Positions 48,054-56,516 of a stretch of 64,000 bases of DNA are shown here, one piece after another (the stretch's first letter is position 1; every line of letters begins with the position of its first letter). Under the pieces are notes generated by a model. The model was not told the DNA's origin. It made no database searches and saw nothing but the letters and a program-made list of their open reading frames with translations. A program made the translations under genes and the position numbers. The DNA is taken from contig LNES01000006.1 in the NCBI GenBank assembly GCA_001464115.1, positions 310,001-374,000 of the forward strand. The letters are read 5' to 3'. This DNA is from Chlamydiae bacterium Ga0074140 (GTDB taxonomy: Bacteria > Chlamydiota > Chlamydiia > Chlamydiales > Rhabdochlamydiaceae).

Positions 48054-48995
48054 ATGAGCCTTCCCAAAGGAAAGGTGCTCACAGTTCGTGAGCTAAAAAA
48101 AGTTTATGCGGGAAAAACTCCCTGTACGGCCGTCGATGCGATCTCTTTTGACCTCGCGGAGGGAGAGATTCTAGGCTTTTTGGGTCCTAACGGCTCGGGA
48201 AAAACGACAACGATCCAGATGCTCTTGGGAACGCTTGCGCTCTCCTCTGGCTCGATTCGCTACTTTGGGAAGGAGTTTCCTCTCCACCGTTCGGAGATTT
48301 TGCAACACGTCTCTTTTGCGAGCACCTACACAAGCCTCCCATGGCTCCTGACTCTTCAAGAAAATCTTGAGGTCTTTGGAGCATTTTATGGCCTCCCGCG
48401 AAAGGAGTGCGAAAAAAGGTTTGACCCCCTGCTTGAACGCTTTGGCATTTTGGAAAAAAAGAAGCAGCGTGTCGCCTCTCTCTCTGCGGGACAGATCACG
48501 CGCCTCATGCTTGTGAAAGCATTTTTTGTGCAGCCGAAGATCGTTCTGCTCGATGAACCCACTGCTTCTCTCGATCCCGATGTGGCAAAAGATATATGCG
48601 CCTTTCTCCTCGAGCAGCGCAAAAAAACGGGGCTCTCCATTCTCTTCTGTTCTCACCGAATGGATGAGGTGATGGAGGTGTGTGATCGAGCGATCTTCCT
48701 TAAGTCGGGGAAGATCATTGCGGATGATCTCCCATCAAAGCTGGCAAAAAGCGTCTCCGCCTACAGCGTTCGGTTGAGCGTCGTTGACGGAATGAAGCGC
48801 ACCCTCTCAATTATTCAAAATATGGGTGTTGTGCACACCGAAGACAATCGAATTTTAGAAATCTTAATGGATGAGGAGAAGATCCCTCCATTTTTAAAAG
48901 CATTGAATCAGGCTGATGTCACCTACACCAGCATTAAAATCGAGGAGCCCTCGCTTGAGGAGTTTTTCCTCCAAATTGCGAAGAAAAAGTTATGA
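48054..48995 (+). CDS. ABC transporter ATP-binding protein (ABC-2 type)
   Basis: 313 residues. Walker A GPNGSGKTTT, signature LSAGQITRL (degenerate from LSGGQ), Walker B VLLDEPTASLDP and switch His in FCSHRMDEV. The accessory C-terminal domain of about 80 residues matches DrrA/NodI-type exporters. It overlaps the permease gene by four bases (ATGA). A TTG six bases earlier is open, but the ATG at 48054 is preferred. The substrate is unknown; drugs, lipids or polysaccharides are usual for the family. Confidence 0.92.
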   Translation: MSLPKGKVLTVRELKKVYAGKTPCTAVDAISFDLAEGEILGFLGPNGSGKTTTIQMLLGTLALSSGSIRYFGKEFPLHRSEILQHVSFASTYTSLPWLLTLQENLEVFGAFYGLPRKECEKRFDPLLERFGILEKKKQRVASLSAGQITRLMLVKAFFVQPKIVLLDEPTASLDPDVAKDICAFLLEQRKKTGLSILFCSHRMDEVMEVCDRAIFLKSGKIIADDLPSKLAKSVSAYSVRLSVVDGMKRTLSIIQNMGVVHTEDNRILEILMDEEKIPPFLKALNQADVTYTSIKIEEPSLEEFFLQIAKKKL

Positions 48996-49774
48996 ACCTT
49001 AGTTGTATCCGCGGGGTATTTCTCCGCTACTTTTATACGATGCTCAAAGGGCCTCACCAGCTGAGCGATCTTTTCTACTGGCCTTTTGTTGACATCCTTC
49101 TTTGGGGACTCACGGCTGTTTGGATCCAGAGCCAAAATACTGTGGATAATCTTCCGCTCATTCTGATGACGGGACTCATCTTCTGGCAGATCGCATGGCG
49201 CGGGTCCGTTGATATTTCCGTAAGCCTACTGCAGGAATTTTGGCATCGCAACTTAGTAAACCTCTTTTCTACTCCTCTGAAAATTTCTGAGTGGAGCGCT
49301 GGCGTAATCCTCCTCTGTCTCTGCAAACTTGTCATCACCGTGGCGTTCGGCTGGATTACCGTGTACCTGCTCTATGCCCTTGATGTTTTCACATTGGGTT
49401 GGGCCTTTGTTCCTTTTGCGGCTCTTCTTCTTATCTTCGGCTGGTCTCTCGGCTTTTTTGCGGCAGGTGTGATCATCTACTGGGGTCATCAAGTCGAGAT
49501 GTTCGCATGGATGATCGCCTTTGTTTTCGCTCCTTTTAGCGCCGTCTTCTACCCTGTTGGAGTTCTTCCGATTTGGGCGCAGAAGGTGGCCTGGTCTCTC
49601 CCGACAACCTACATTTTTGAAGGGATGCGCTCGATCTTGAAGAGTGGAACATTTCCCATCTCCTATTTCTGGATGAGTCTAGCTCTTAACATTGTCTATC
49701 TGGCTTTTGCGATCATATTCTTCAGATGGATGTTTAAACGAAGCCTTATTAAAGGTCTGGCGAGGTTGGAGTAA
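48992..49774 (+). CDS. ABC-2 type transporter permease
   Basis: 260 residues and about six membrane segments. It is partnered by overlap with the preceding ATPase gene. The ABC-2 signature region FSAVFYPVGVLPIWAQKVAW is visible before the last helices, as in NodJ/DrrB-type exporters. It ends two bases before the next start. The metal-transporter genes may share its transcript. Confidence 0.9.
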   Translation: MNLSCIRGVFLRYFYTMLKGPHQLSDLFYWPFVDILLWGLTAVWIQSQNTVDNLPLILMTGLIFWQIAWRGSVDISVSLLQEFWHRNLVNLFSTPLKISEWSAGVILLCLCKLVITVAFGWITVYLLYALDVFTLGWAFVPFAALLLIFGWSLGFFAAGVIIYWGHQVEMFAWMIAFVFAPFSAVFYPVGVLPIWAQKVAWSLPTTYIFEGMRSILKSGTFPISYFWMSLALNIVYLAFAIIFFRWMFKRSLIKGLARLE

Positions 49775-49775
49775 A

Positions 49776-50654
49776 ATGAGAACTCTTTTTCTTTCTCTAC
49801 TTCTTTTGGGGCTTTTCGGGTGCCAGCCAGCTGTGCCAAAGCCTGGTGCCGATAAACCAACAGTACTCGTCAGTATCGTGCCTTTTGCTTATGTGGTCGA
49901 AAAAATCGCGCAGGATTCTGTCAACGTGGAGATCTTTGTTCCCCGCGGCGCAGACCCTCATTCGTACGAACCTACACCACGACAGGTGGAGACAGCTCAC
50001 CGCGCCAAGCTCTGGTTGCGCATCGGAGAACCGTTCGAAGAGCGCGTTCTAAATGCGCTACAAACACCTAACTCTTCGATGAAAACTCTGGAGATGTGGG
50101 AAGAGCTTCCTCTTCTCGCGCTGGAAGAAGGGACTCATGCACACTGCTCACATGAAGCCGAAGACAGGCATGTTTGGCTCAGTCCAAAACTGATGAAAGT
50201 GCAAGCGACACGTATCGAACAAGAGCTCGCCAAACTCCTTCCTGAAAAGCGGGCCTTGTTTGAAAAAAACCTCTCCAACTTTTTGCATTTTCTAGACGCT
50301 CTCGACCAGGAGATCTCCGACCGTCTCTCTTCGGCAAAAGACCAAGCTATTCTTGTTTCTCATTCGGCATTCGGATATTTCTGCCGTGACTACCATCTCA
50401 CCCAACTCGCGCTTGAGTGCGAAGGTAAAGAGGCTCTTCCTCAAAAAATCTCCTCTGTTTTACACGAAGCCGACCATGTGCATGTGCGCTGCGCTATCGT
50501 CCAAGGACAGTATGGGAGCAAGGCAGTTGAGCTGGTTGCAAAAAAACTCCACTTGCCGATTTTCTTAAGCGACCCCTATGCTTGGGACTACCTTGAAAAC
50601 CTACGCACTCTCTCCAAGGTGATCGCTGATGCGGAAAAAAATTCTAGAGATTAA
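49776..50654 (+). CDS. Metal-binding lipoprotein of an ABC importer (ZnuA/TroA family)
   Basis: 292 residues. A lipoprotein signal ends at Cys16 (LLLLGLFGC). The cluster A-1 domain has metal-ligand regions GADPHSYEPTPRQ, RHVWLSPKL, VSHSAFGYF and SDPYAWDY. A short His/Glu-rich loop (EEGTHAHCSHEAEDRH) suggests zinc, though manganese or iron cannot be excluded. The ATG at 49776 after GGAG is chosen. It overlaps the ATPase gene by 26 bases. Confidence 0.92.
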   Translation: MRTLFLSLLLLGLFGCQPAVPKPGADKPTVLVSIVPFAYVVEKIAQDSVNVEIFVPRGADPHSYEPTPRQVETAHRAKLWLRIGEPFEERVLNALQTPNSSMKTLEMWEELPLLALEEGTHAHCSHEAEDRHVWLSPKLMKVQATRIEQELAKLLPEKRALFEKNLSNFLHFLDALDQEISDRLSSAKDQAILVSHSAFGYFCRDYHLTQLALECEGKEALPQKISSVLHEADHVHVRCAIVQGQYGSKAVELVAKKLHLPIFLSDPYAWDYLENLRTLSKVIADAEKNSRD

Positions 50655-51345
50655 CGACCTCTCTTTCGGCTACGAAAAAACTCCCATTCTTCAGGGGGTT
50701 GATCTCTCCATTCACGAGGGTGAATTCGTGGCAATTTTTGGCCCGAACGGCGGCGGTAAAACCACTTTTTTGAAACTGCTTATGGGATTTTTAGACCCCG
50801 ATGAAGGGAAGATCTCGCTTTTTGGCAGCACGCCGCGAAAGGCGCGTGAAAAGCTGAGCTACGTACCGCAAGTTGCACAGTTCGATCGACAATTTCCTCT
50901 TTCTGTTCTCGAGCTCGTGCTTATGGGATGTTTGAATAAGACAACCTGGTGGGGCAGTTTTCCAAAAACTGCAAAGCAAAAAGCCTTGGCTGCCTTAGAA
51001 AAAGTGGGTCTTAAAGAGAGGCATAACCAGCCATTCGGCACGCTTTCGGGTGGCCAAGCGCAGCGTGCACTGATCGCACGCGCGTTAGTATCTGGTCCCA
51101 AGCTTCTGTTGTTGGATGAACCGACAGCAAGCGTGGACCCTGAGGCGGAGGCGCAGATTCATAACCTCTTACTTGAACTCAAAGGATCGATGACCATTCT
51201 CATGGTTACACACGACCTGCAATCGCTTATTCAAAAAGCAGACCGGCTGCTCTGCGTTCATCGCTCCATAACTTCATACACACCCAAACAGGTATGTGAG
51301 CATTTTGCAGTAGGTCTTTACCACCCTCCGATAGGCTCCCCATGA
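50629..51345 (+). CDS. Metal ABC importer ATPase (ZnuC-like)
   Basis: 238 residues. Walker A GPNGGGKTT, signature LSGGQAQRALIARAL, Walker B LLLLDEPTASVDPEAE and H-loop MVTHDLQSL. Size and context fit the cytoplasmic ATPase of the metal importer formed with the flanking lipoprotein and permease. Overlaps both neighbours. Confidence 0.94.
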   Translation: MRKKILEINDLSFGYEKTPILQGVDLSIHEGEFVAIFGPNGGGKTTFLKLLMGFLDPDEGKISLFGSTPRKAREKLSYVPQVAQFDRQFPLSVLELVLMGCLNKTTWWGSFPKTAKQKALAALEKVGLKERHNQPFGTLSGGQAQRALIARALVSGPKLLLLDEPTASVDPEAEAQIHNLLLELKGSMTILMVTHDLQSLIQKADRLLCVHRSITSYTPKQVCEHFAVGLYHPPIGSP

Positions 51346-52175
51346 ACACGCTGATCGAGATCTTCCAGAACAACCCCTTTCTGCAAATGTCCCTGCTCGC
51401 AGGCTTTGCAGCCTCGATTACAAGCGGCATTATGGGCGCCTATGTGGTCACAAAACGGATCGTTTTTATCAGCGGAAGTATCGCCCACTCTGTCTTAGGT
51501 GGAATGGGCGTCTGCCTCTTTTTGAAAAGAACCTATGGCATCGAATGGCTGACTCCGCTTTATGGAGCCCTTGCAGCAGCGATTTTGTCTGCCCTTCTCA
51601 TCGGTTGGGTGCATTTGAAATACCGACAAAGAGAGGATACGGTCATTGCGGCACTCTGGTCCACCGGCATGGCAATCGGTGTGATCTTTGTTGCGCTGAC
51701 GCCCGGCTATAATGTCGAGCTCATGAACTTTTTGTTCGGCAATATACTCTGGGTAAGTCCAACCGACCTTAAGCTTCTTTTTGCGCTCGATCTTCTGGTG
51801 ATCTTCGTGGTTCTGATCTTTCATCACCGCTTTGTCGCCGTCTGCTTCGACGAAGAGCAGGCTCTTCTGCAGGGCATAAAAGTCCGCAGCATCTACTTAC
51901 TACTTTTGACGCTTGTGGCGATTTCGGTGGTTCTGCTGATTCAAGTCGTTGGAGCCATTCTGGTCATTGCAATGCTCGCCATCCCTGCCGCGCTCGCAAG
52001 CGAGATGACACACCGTATGGCGAAGCTTATGCTGCTCGCCGTGGGATTGGGCTTCTTGTTCAGCGGAGTGGGAACCTCCGCATCCTACGTGTTAAATTGG
52101 CCCCCGGGTGCGACAATCTCGCTTACTGCGGCAATCTTCTATAGCCTCTTTCTTTTACGCAAAAAGCGCGCTTAG
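51342..52175 (+). CDS. Metal ABC importer permease (ZnuB/MntB family)
   Basis: 277 residues and about eight membrane segments. Family motifs are SGSIAHSVLGGMG and VVGAILVIAMLAIPAALA. The start overlaps the ATPase stop by four bases. The stop codon overlaps the convergent tiny basic ORF. In Chlamydia a three-gene metal transporter also precedes obg-rpmA-rplU. Confidence 0.93.
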   Translation: MNTLIEIFQNNPFLQMSLLAGFAASITSGIMGAYVVTKRIVFISGSIAHSVLGGMGVCLFLKRTYGIEWLTPLYGALAAAILSALLIGWVHLKYRQREDTVIAALWSTGMAIGVIFVALTPGYNVELMNFLFGNILWVSPTDLKLLFALDLLVIFVVLIFHHRFVAVCFDEEQALLQGIKVRSIYLLLLTLVAISVVLLIQVVGAILVIAMLAIPAALASEMTHRMAKLMLLAVGLGFLFSGVGTSASYVLNWPPGATISLTAAIFYSLFLLRKKRA

Positions 52176-52279
52176 AGAGAGCAGAAGCGATCCCAGAAAG
52201 CTCTCCAGCCGCTACGTCTTCGGCTTGGCTTCATGTGTTTAGCTTTTGAACGATTTTTTCTTCGGTATTGGCGTTTCAT
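52172..52279 (-). CDS. Tiny basic protein (35 residues), unknown
   Basis: The very strong site AGGAGGAGAAGAGT precedes the ATG. The product MKRQYRRKNRSKAKHMKPSR continues to RRSGWRAFWDRFCSL. About half the residues are basic. It ends overlapping the stop of the convergent permease. It follows a second tiny basic gene by 29 bases. It could be a nucleic-acid-binding peptide or a ribosome-associated protein. No family is recognised. Confidence 0.5.
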   Translation of the reverse strand: MKRQYRRKNRSKAKHMKPSRRRSGWRAFWDRFCSL

Positions 52280-52308
52280 ACTCTTCTCCTCCTAGGGTCC
52301 GTTTCTGT

Positions 52309-52440
52309 TTAGGTAAAATATCTTCGTGAGAACAGATTTAAGGTGCTCTGTCCCCCTCTCTTCATCTCATCTTTGGACTTATGCTTACGATGGGTCTTAA
52401 ACGTAATTTTCGTGCTCTTTTTCTTATAATACGGTCTCAT
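52309..52440 (-). CDS. Tiny basic protein (43 residues), unknown
   Basis: Starts MRPYYKKKSTKITFKTHRKH, is strongly basic and ends SRRYFT. GGGAGAGG lies upstream. A 15-codon leader frame beginning at about 52484 ends in TTATGA, overlapping this start, which could couple translation. The upstream region 52441-52608 is extremely AT-rich and otherwise empty. Confidence 0.45.
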   Translation of the reverse strand: MRPYYKKKSTKITFKTHRKHKSKDEMKRGGQSTLNLFSRRYFT

Positions 52441-52608
52441 AAGAACACCTCTCCCGTGGCGGATGTTTCCACCCTCATCTTCATAATATTAGTTAATTTA
52501 ATTATTAATCAAATTAATTATTATTAATTACATAAACTAGTAATTATTACACAATTAACAATCAGAAATATTAAAGAACGCAAAACACCTCCTTTCCCTC
52601 CCTTTTTC

Positions 52609-52638
52609 GTGCCCGCGTCCGTGCCCGTGCCCGATCTC
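52609..52638. repeat. Third copy of the cgtgcccg repeat
   Basis: Identical over 30 bases to 47954-47983, same orientation, 40-70 bases before the rplU promoter. See the copy at 47861-47983. Confidence 0.85.
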
Positions 52639-52675
52639 CCCCTTAAACCCCTAGAAGAGCTCACAAATCATACTC

Positions 52676-52705
52676 TTGACTTAGAATGGCTCTATCCATT
52701 ATGGT
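52676..52705 (+). promoter_or_regulatory. Promoter of the rplU-rpmA-obg operon
   Basis: TTGACT, an 18-base spacer and TATGGT, ending 24 bases before the rplU start. Assigned by eye. Confidence 0.5.
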
Positions 52706-52728
52706 CTTTCTTTCCTTGGAGGAAGTTT

Positions 52729-53040
52729 ATGTACGCTATTATTGAAACCGGTGGAAAACAGTACCGCGTTGAAAAAGGCGATGTCATTGATGTGGAGCTA
52801 CTTGCCCCTTCTTCTGACAGCAAAGTCGAATTTAAAAATGTCCTTTTCCTAAGCACAGGAAAAGCCGTGAAAATTGGTACTCCGCATGTCGCTAAATCAA
52901 GCGTAATTGGAGAGCTGGTTCAAGAAATTCGAGGGCCTAAGGTCATCTCATTCAGATACAAAAGACGTAAAGGCATCCGGCGTAAGGTGGGACACCGCCA
53001 GCGCTACGCTCGCGTCAAGATCACAGCAATTGAAGGTTAA
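52729..53040 (+). CDS. rplU: 50S ribosomal protein L21
   Basis: 103 residues. Begins [18 protein letters not shown] and ends with the L21 signature [21 protein letters not shown]. The ATG at 52729 lies after GGAGGAAGTTT; the longer open frame upstream runs into the promoter and the dispersed repeat and is rejected. Confidence 0.97.
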   Translation: MYAIIETGGKQYRVEKGDVIDVELLAPSSDSKVEFKNVLFLSTGKAVKIGTPHVAKSSVIGELVQEIRGPKVISFRYKRRKGIRRKVGHRQRYARVKITAIEG

Positions 53041-53042
53041 TC

Positions 53043-53294
53043 ATGGCACATAAGAAAGGTCAGGGTTCTACCCGTAACGGACGCGATTCAAATGCCCAGC
53101 GATTGGGCGTTAAAGCAACCGGTGGAGAATTTGTCACTGCGGGAAGCATCCTCGTGCGGCAACGAGGAACAAAATGGCATCCTGCTAAAAATGTGGGCGT
53201 AGGAAGAGATGACTCTCTTTTCGCTCTCATTGATGGTGTCGTCTCCTACCGAAAAGCTGCGCGTACCTTTGTCTCCGTTCTTCCGGTAACCTAA
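53043..53294 (+). CDS. rpmA: 50S ribosomal protein L27
   Basis: 83 residues. The N terminus [20 protein letters not shown] has the conserved start that reaches the peptidyl-transferase centre. It has no Firmicutes-type N-terminal extension. [20 protein letters not shown] follows. Two bases after rplU. Confidence 0.97.
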   Translation: MAHKKGQGSTRNGRDSNAQRLGVKATGGEFVTAGSILVRQRGTKWHPAKNVGVGRDDSLFALIDGVVSYRKAARTFVSVLPVT

Positions 53295-53303
53295 ACACGC
53301 ATC

Positions 53304-54317
53304 ATGTTTATAGACTCTCTCACGCTAACTCTTGCCGCGGGTAAGGGCGGTAATGGCGTTGTTGCGTGGCGCAGAGAAAAATATATCCCCAAAGGTGGCC
53401 CTTCAGGTGGAAATGGCGGCAAAGGCGGCTCGATCGTCTTACGCGCTTCTACCCAGGAGACCTCTCTCGAAGGTTTGAGAAATCGACGCATCATCAAAGG
53501 TGAAAATGGCGGAGATGGCGGTGGCGCCTTAAAACAGGGCGGGAACGGCAAAAACCTCACGCTAAATGTTCCTTGCGGCACCCTCGTCAAAGATGCACGC
53601 ACGCAAGAAGTTCTTTTCGACTTCACCGCAGAAGACCAGGAGTACACGATCTGTAAAGGCGGACGCGGCGGACGCGGTAACGCCTCCTTCCGCTCACCTA
53701 CCCATCAAGCTCCAAACGTTTGCACAGCAGGCACAGAGGGCGAAAGTCTTGAAGTCGAGCTAGAACTAAAACTCATTGCCGATATCGGCCTGGTCGGGTT
53801 TCCGAATGCGGGCAAATCTACCTTGATGTCCAAGGTCACACGACTCCGCGTCAAAATTGGCGCCTACCCCTTTACGACACTCTTTCCCAACCTGAGTTAT
53901 ATCACAGGCAAAGACGGCTCTCGCGTTTTGATCGCAGACATCCCCGGAATCATTGAAGACGCCCATGCGGACCGCGGACTTGGACTCGCCTTCTTAAGAC
54001 ACATCGAACGCTCTTCAGCGCTCGTGTATGTGATCGACGTTTCTGGTTTTGAAGAGAGAGATCCGATCGAAGACTTCCAAATTCTGCAAAACGAACTCAA
54101 GGCCTACAACCCGGAACTCCTCGAGAAGCCCTACCTTGTTGCACTCAACAAGATCGACATTGAAGGCGCCCCCGAGCAGATCACCCGCTTCCGCGCTGCA
54201 TTTAAAGGCGATCCTAAAGTCCTCTTTGAAATCTCAGCGGCCGAAGGGATTGGTCTAGAACCTCTCGTCGAGACGATGAAAACTCTCAAAGAAGAAGCTG
54301 CCGTCGTCAGCGTTTAG
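53304..54317 (+). CDS. obg: GTPase Obg (CgtA)
   Basis: Ribosome-associated GTPase involved in 50S assembly. 337 residues: a glycine-rich Obg fold (about 1-158) and a G domain with P-loop GFPNAGKST, switch DIPGIIEDAH and NKID. The optional C-terminal OCT domain is absent, as usual in short Obgs. Standard partner of L21 and L27. Confidence 0.97.
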   Translation: MFIDSLTLTLAAGKGGNGVVAWRREKYIPKGGPSGGNGGKGGSIVLRASTQETSLEGLRNRRIIKGENGGDGGGALKQGGNGKNLTLNVPCGTLVKDARTQEVLFDFTAEDQEYTICKGGRGGRGNASFRSPTHQAPNVCTAGTEGESLEVELELKLIADIGLVGFPNAGKSTLMSKVTRLRVKIGAYPFTTLFPNLSYITGKDGSRVLIADIPGIIEDAHADRGLGLAFLRHIERSSALVYVIDVSGFEERDPIEDFQILQNELKAYNPELLEKPYLVALNKIDIEGAPEQITRFRAAFKGDPKVLFEISAAEGIGLEPLVETMKTLKEEAAVVSV

Positions 54318-54324
54318 TTCACCC

Positions 54325-54663
54325 TTATCTCAGATTGTCGATGTATCTCTCGACTTCGGTGAGAGCATCCAGCAGATTTTGCCGATTTGCACTCCCAGGA
54401 TTTTGCAATGCAGCGATATACCGCTTAAATTCAGAAAAGACCTTACCCGTCATCTTTTCGGCCACATCTTTGTGATAGTGTCCAGACGTCTTATGATGCC
54501 AGCTCATCGCGCGACTATCGTTGATAAACTGCTCCATCATTCTCTGGAGCTCTTCGCTATCATCCGATGTCTTGACGAGCTTCTTAAACTGAATGCATAG
54601 ATTGCGAAAATCGCGCCAAGGCTCTTCGCCCGGAGAACTTGAAAAATTAGCAGGTAGTGGCAT
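54325..54663 (-). CDS. Hypothetical small helical protein
   Basis: 112 residues, no family recognised. It is polar and helical, with ELQRMMEQFINDSRAMSWHH, then SGHYHKDVAEKM. AAGGAG before the ATG at 54663 supports the start. Convergent with obg (seven-base gap). Confidence 0.55.
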   Translation of the reverse strand: MPLPANFSSSPGEEPWRDFRNLCIQFKKLVKTSDDSEELQRMMEQFINDSRAMSWHHKTSGHYHKDVAEKMTGKVFSEFKRYIAALQNPGSANRQNLLDALTEVERYIDNLR

Positions 54664-54735
54664 AGCAGATGACTCCTTGCACCACACATAAATCATTTAG
54701 CAAATCTGCGCCATGGAAAAAAGTGCAGGCAAAAT

Positions 54736-55221
54736 TCAAACTGCTTTGTTCTCAACCGCATCTTTAGCAGCAGCTGAGGAATCACTGGAACCTTCGTCCA
54801 CACCGATAAAAATCGTTTGCTTATCGGCATCTGCAGGAAGGTTGAGCTTCGGATAGGCTATGATCCGACAAACGACAATGCCGAATGAATTTCGCTCCTC
54901 ACTCACCTCAAGAATTATAGATTTAAAATCTTTCGAAAGGGCTGCGTTGCTTTTTCCCTGTTCGGAGAGAGCAATAAACTGGCAATGCGTGGCGCCTGCG
55001 GGGATAGTCAGAGAAATAGTCGTCGGCTTTTTAATCTGAGCAGTTTCACCCTTCCATTTGCTATAATTCTTTCTCACATCCTCCTGCTTTACCCCCGAGG
55101 TGATCTGATTTTTAATCACCTCGAAAGCAAGCTTGCAAGCGACGCGAGGAAATACAATTACATCAAATTGTCGACGCGCAATAGAACTGCTTACAGGGGG
55201 TAGACTCACATTTGCCTCCAT
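54736..55221 (-). CDS. Unknown family, member 1 (FP..C..KxxTxxxL type)
   Basis: 161 residues, paralogous to the products at 62460-62966 and 63043-63480. Shared features are FDVIVFPRVACKLAF near the N terminus, a VIKNQ segment, YSKWKGETAQIKKPTTISLT, IPAGATHCQFI and, late in the chain, DADKQTIFIG (with NADKQTITLV in member 2). The ending KDAVENKAV matches KDPLENKAE of member 2. Predicted mostly beta, soluble, without a signal peptide. The function is unknown. Lies beside, and divergent from, the transporter cluster. Confidence 0.7.
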   Translation of the reverse strand: MEANVSLPPVSSSIARRQFDVIVFPRVACKLAFEVIKNQITSGVKQEDVRKNYSKWKGETAQIKKPTTISLTIPAGATHCQFIALSEQGKSNAALSKDFKSIILEVSEERNSFGIVVCRIIAYPKLNLPADADKQTIFIGVDEGSSDSSAAAKDAVENKAV

Positions 55222-55339
55222 GGATCACAAACATCCTAATGATCACGCAGGCATTTTTTCATCAAAATTTTGCAAACCCTGTTTTCTTGTGAGACCTATC
55301 ACAAAAATTCATCTATCCACTACACTTTTTTGAGCCTTT

Positions 55340-56221
55340 ATGAATTTACCCTTGATTATCGCGAGCGCTTTATTCTGCGTGTTTTCAAGAGCTTTACTCA
55401 ACTCGATCGACAGATCTATTCTGCAAAAACCCGAAATCGATTTTCTGACAGCTCTGCTTTGGAATGCATTGTTCCCGCTCGCCTCAGCACTCCTTTGGAT
55501 TTTTTTGTGGGGGGATTTTTCAAAAATATCTCTCTTTGATTCTCTGGCGATCCTCAATGGGCTTGCGTCGCAGATTGCGGGAACAGGATACTCCTTCGCA
55601 TTGGGAAAAATGAAGATCCGCAGCATCATATCCGTATGCAAAGGGGCAGATCTCATCCTCCCCCTCGTTCCATTCGTTTTGGTGCATCAGTTTGCTGCCA
55701 AAGAATACTTCTTCTCCATCCTTACCACTTGCAGCCTGCTGCCTGTCATTTGGAGCGTTATTCAAAATCGAGGTATTTCTACTATCCCCAGCTTAGCCTT
55801 AATTGGGGGACTTCTATTTCAGGTAACTGTTACCCAACTGATCGGAATGTCTGGAAAAGTCGATTCCTGGAGTGGATTTTCTTCCACCCTCGTTAGCATC
55901 CTCTTTTGGCGAACCATCTTTATCGTGCTCCCCATTCTAATCCGCTTGATCGCGCAGAAAAAAAAGGTAGAGCCATTTCCTCCAAAGATCCATTTTTATC
56001 TAGCAGGAAGAGGTATTATCAGTTTTTTTTCGCAAATGGCGTTTTTTGGAGCGGTTATAGGCAAATACTCTCTGTTTGTCTGGCCCATTTTAAATTCAGG
56101 CCCCTTATTGAGCAGCTTTTGTGCCCACATTTTGATCCGTGAAAAGATTGAAAATGGAGAAAAATGGGCGACAATTCTATTCTCTTCCGTTATTCTGTTT
56201 TACATCTACTGGAACACCTGA
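55340..56221 (+). CDS. DMT-superfamily-like transporter A
   Basis: 293 residues and about ten membrane segments with a two-fold repeat. SRALLNSIDRSIL near the N terminus and VWPILNSGPLLSSFCAH near the end have counterparts in the second transporter of this cluster (SRAALSLYDRSLF, AWPILNTGPLVSCFAAG). The fold resembles EamA-type drug/metabolite carriers. Direction and substrate are unknown. It stops one base before the pyrophosphohydrolase start, so it is the first gene of a coupled set. Confidence 0.82.
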   Translation: MNLPLIIASALFCVFSRALLNSIDRSILQKPEIDFLTALLWNALFPLASALLWIFLWGDFSKISLFDSLAILNGLASQIAGTGYSFALGKMKIRSIISVCKGADLILPLVPFVLVHQFAAKEYFFSILTTCSLLPVIWSVIQNRGISTIPSLALIGGLLFQVTVTQLIGMSGKVDSWSGFSSTLVSILFWRTIFIVLPILIRLIAQKKKVEPFPPKIHFYLAGRGIISFFSQMAFFGAVIGKYSLFVWPILNSGPLLSSFCAHILIREKIENGEKWATILFSSVILFYIYWNT

Positions 56222-56222
56222 A

Positions 56223-56516
56223 ATGAAAAAATTAGTCAGAGATCGTATTCCAGAATTGATCCGAAAAGAAGGAAAATCCCCCGTTCTTTATACGGCAACT
56301 CAAGAGGAGTATCCCCTTTACTTACGCAAAAAACTGCAAGAAGAGGTAGATGAACTACTCTCTTCTGAACAGATCGAAGAGTTTGCAGATGTGCTCGAGG
56401 TTTTGATGGCTTTTGCCAAGGAACGAGACTACGAATGGGAGGCCGTGGAACTGTGTCGTTTGAAAAAGCAAGCGGAACGAGGCGCCTTCGTAAAAGGACA
56501 TATCCTTGAATATTGA
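56223..56516 (+). CDS. MazG-like NTP pyrophosphohydrolase
   Basis: 97 residues. KLVRDRIPELIRKEGKSP and EEVDELLSSEQIEEFADVLE match the small phosphoribosyl-ATP-pyrophosphatase-like house-cleaning proteins, with the Glu/Asp metal ligands (E-E-x2-E and E-x2-D) present. It probably splits a nucleoside triphosphate to monophosphate and PPi. Its end overlaps the LysR gene by 11 bases. Confidence 0.82.
   Translation: MKKLVRDRIPELIRKEGKSPVLYTATQEEYPLYLRKKLQEEVDELLSSEQIEEFADVLEVLMAFAKERDYEWEAVELCRLKKQAERGAFVKGHILEY

Noticed and set aside
52609..52728. N-terminal extension of L21
   Set aside because: The longer frame runs through the dispersed repeat and the promoter. The ATG at 52729 has an ideal ribosome-binding site and gives the normal L21 N terminus.
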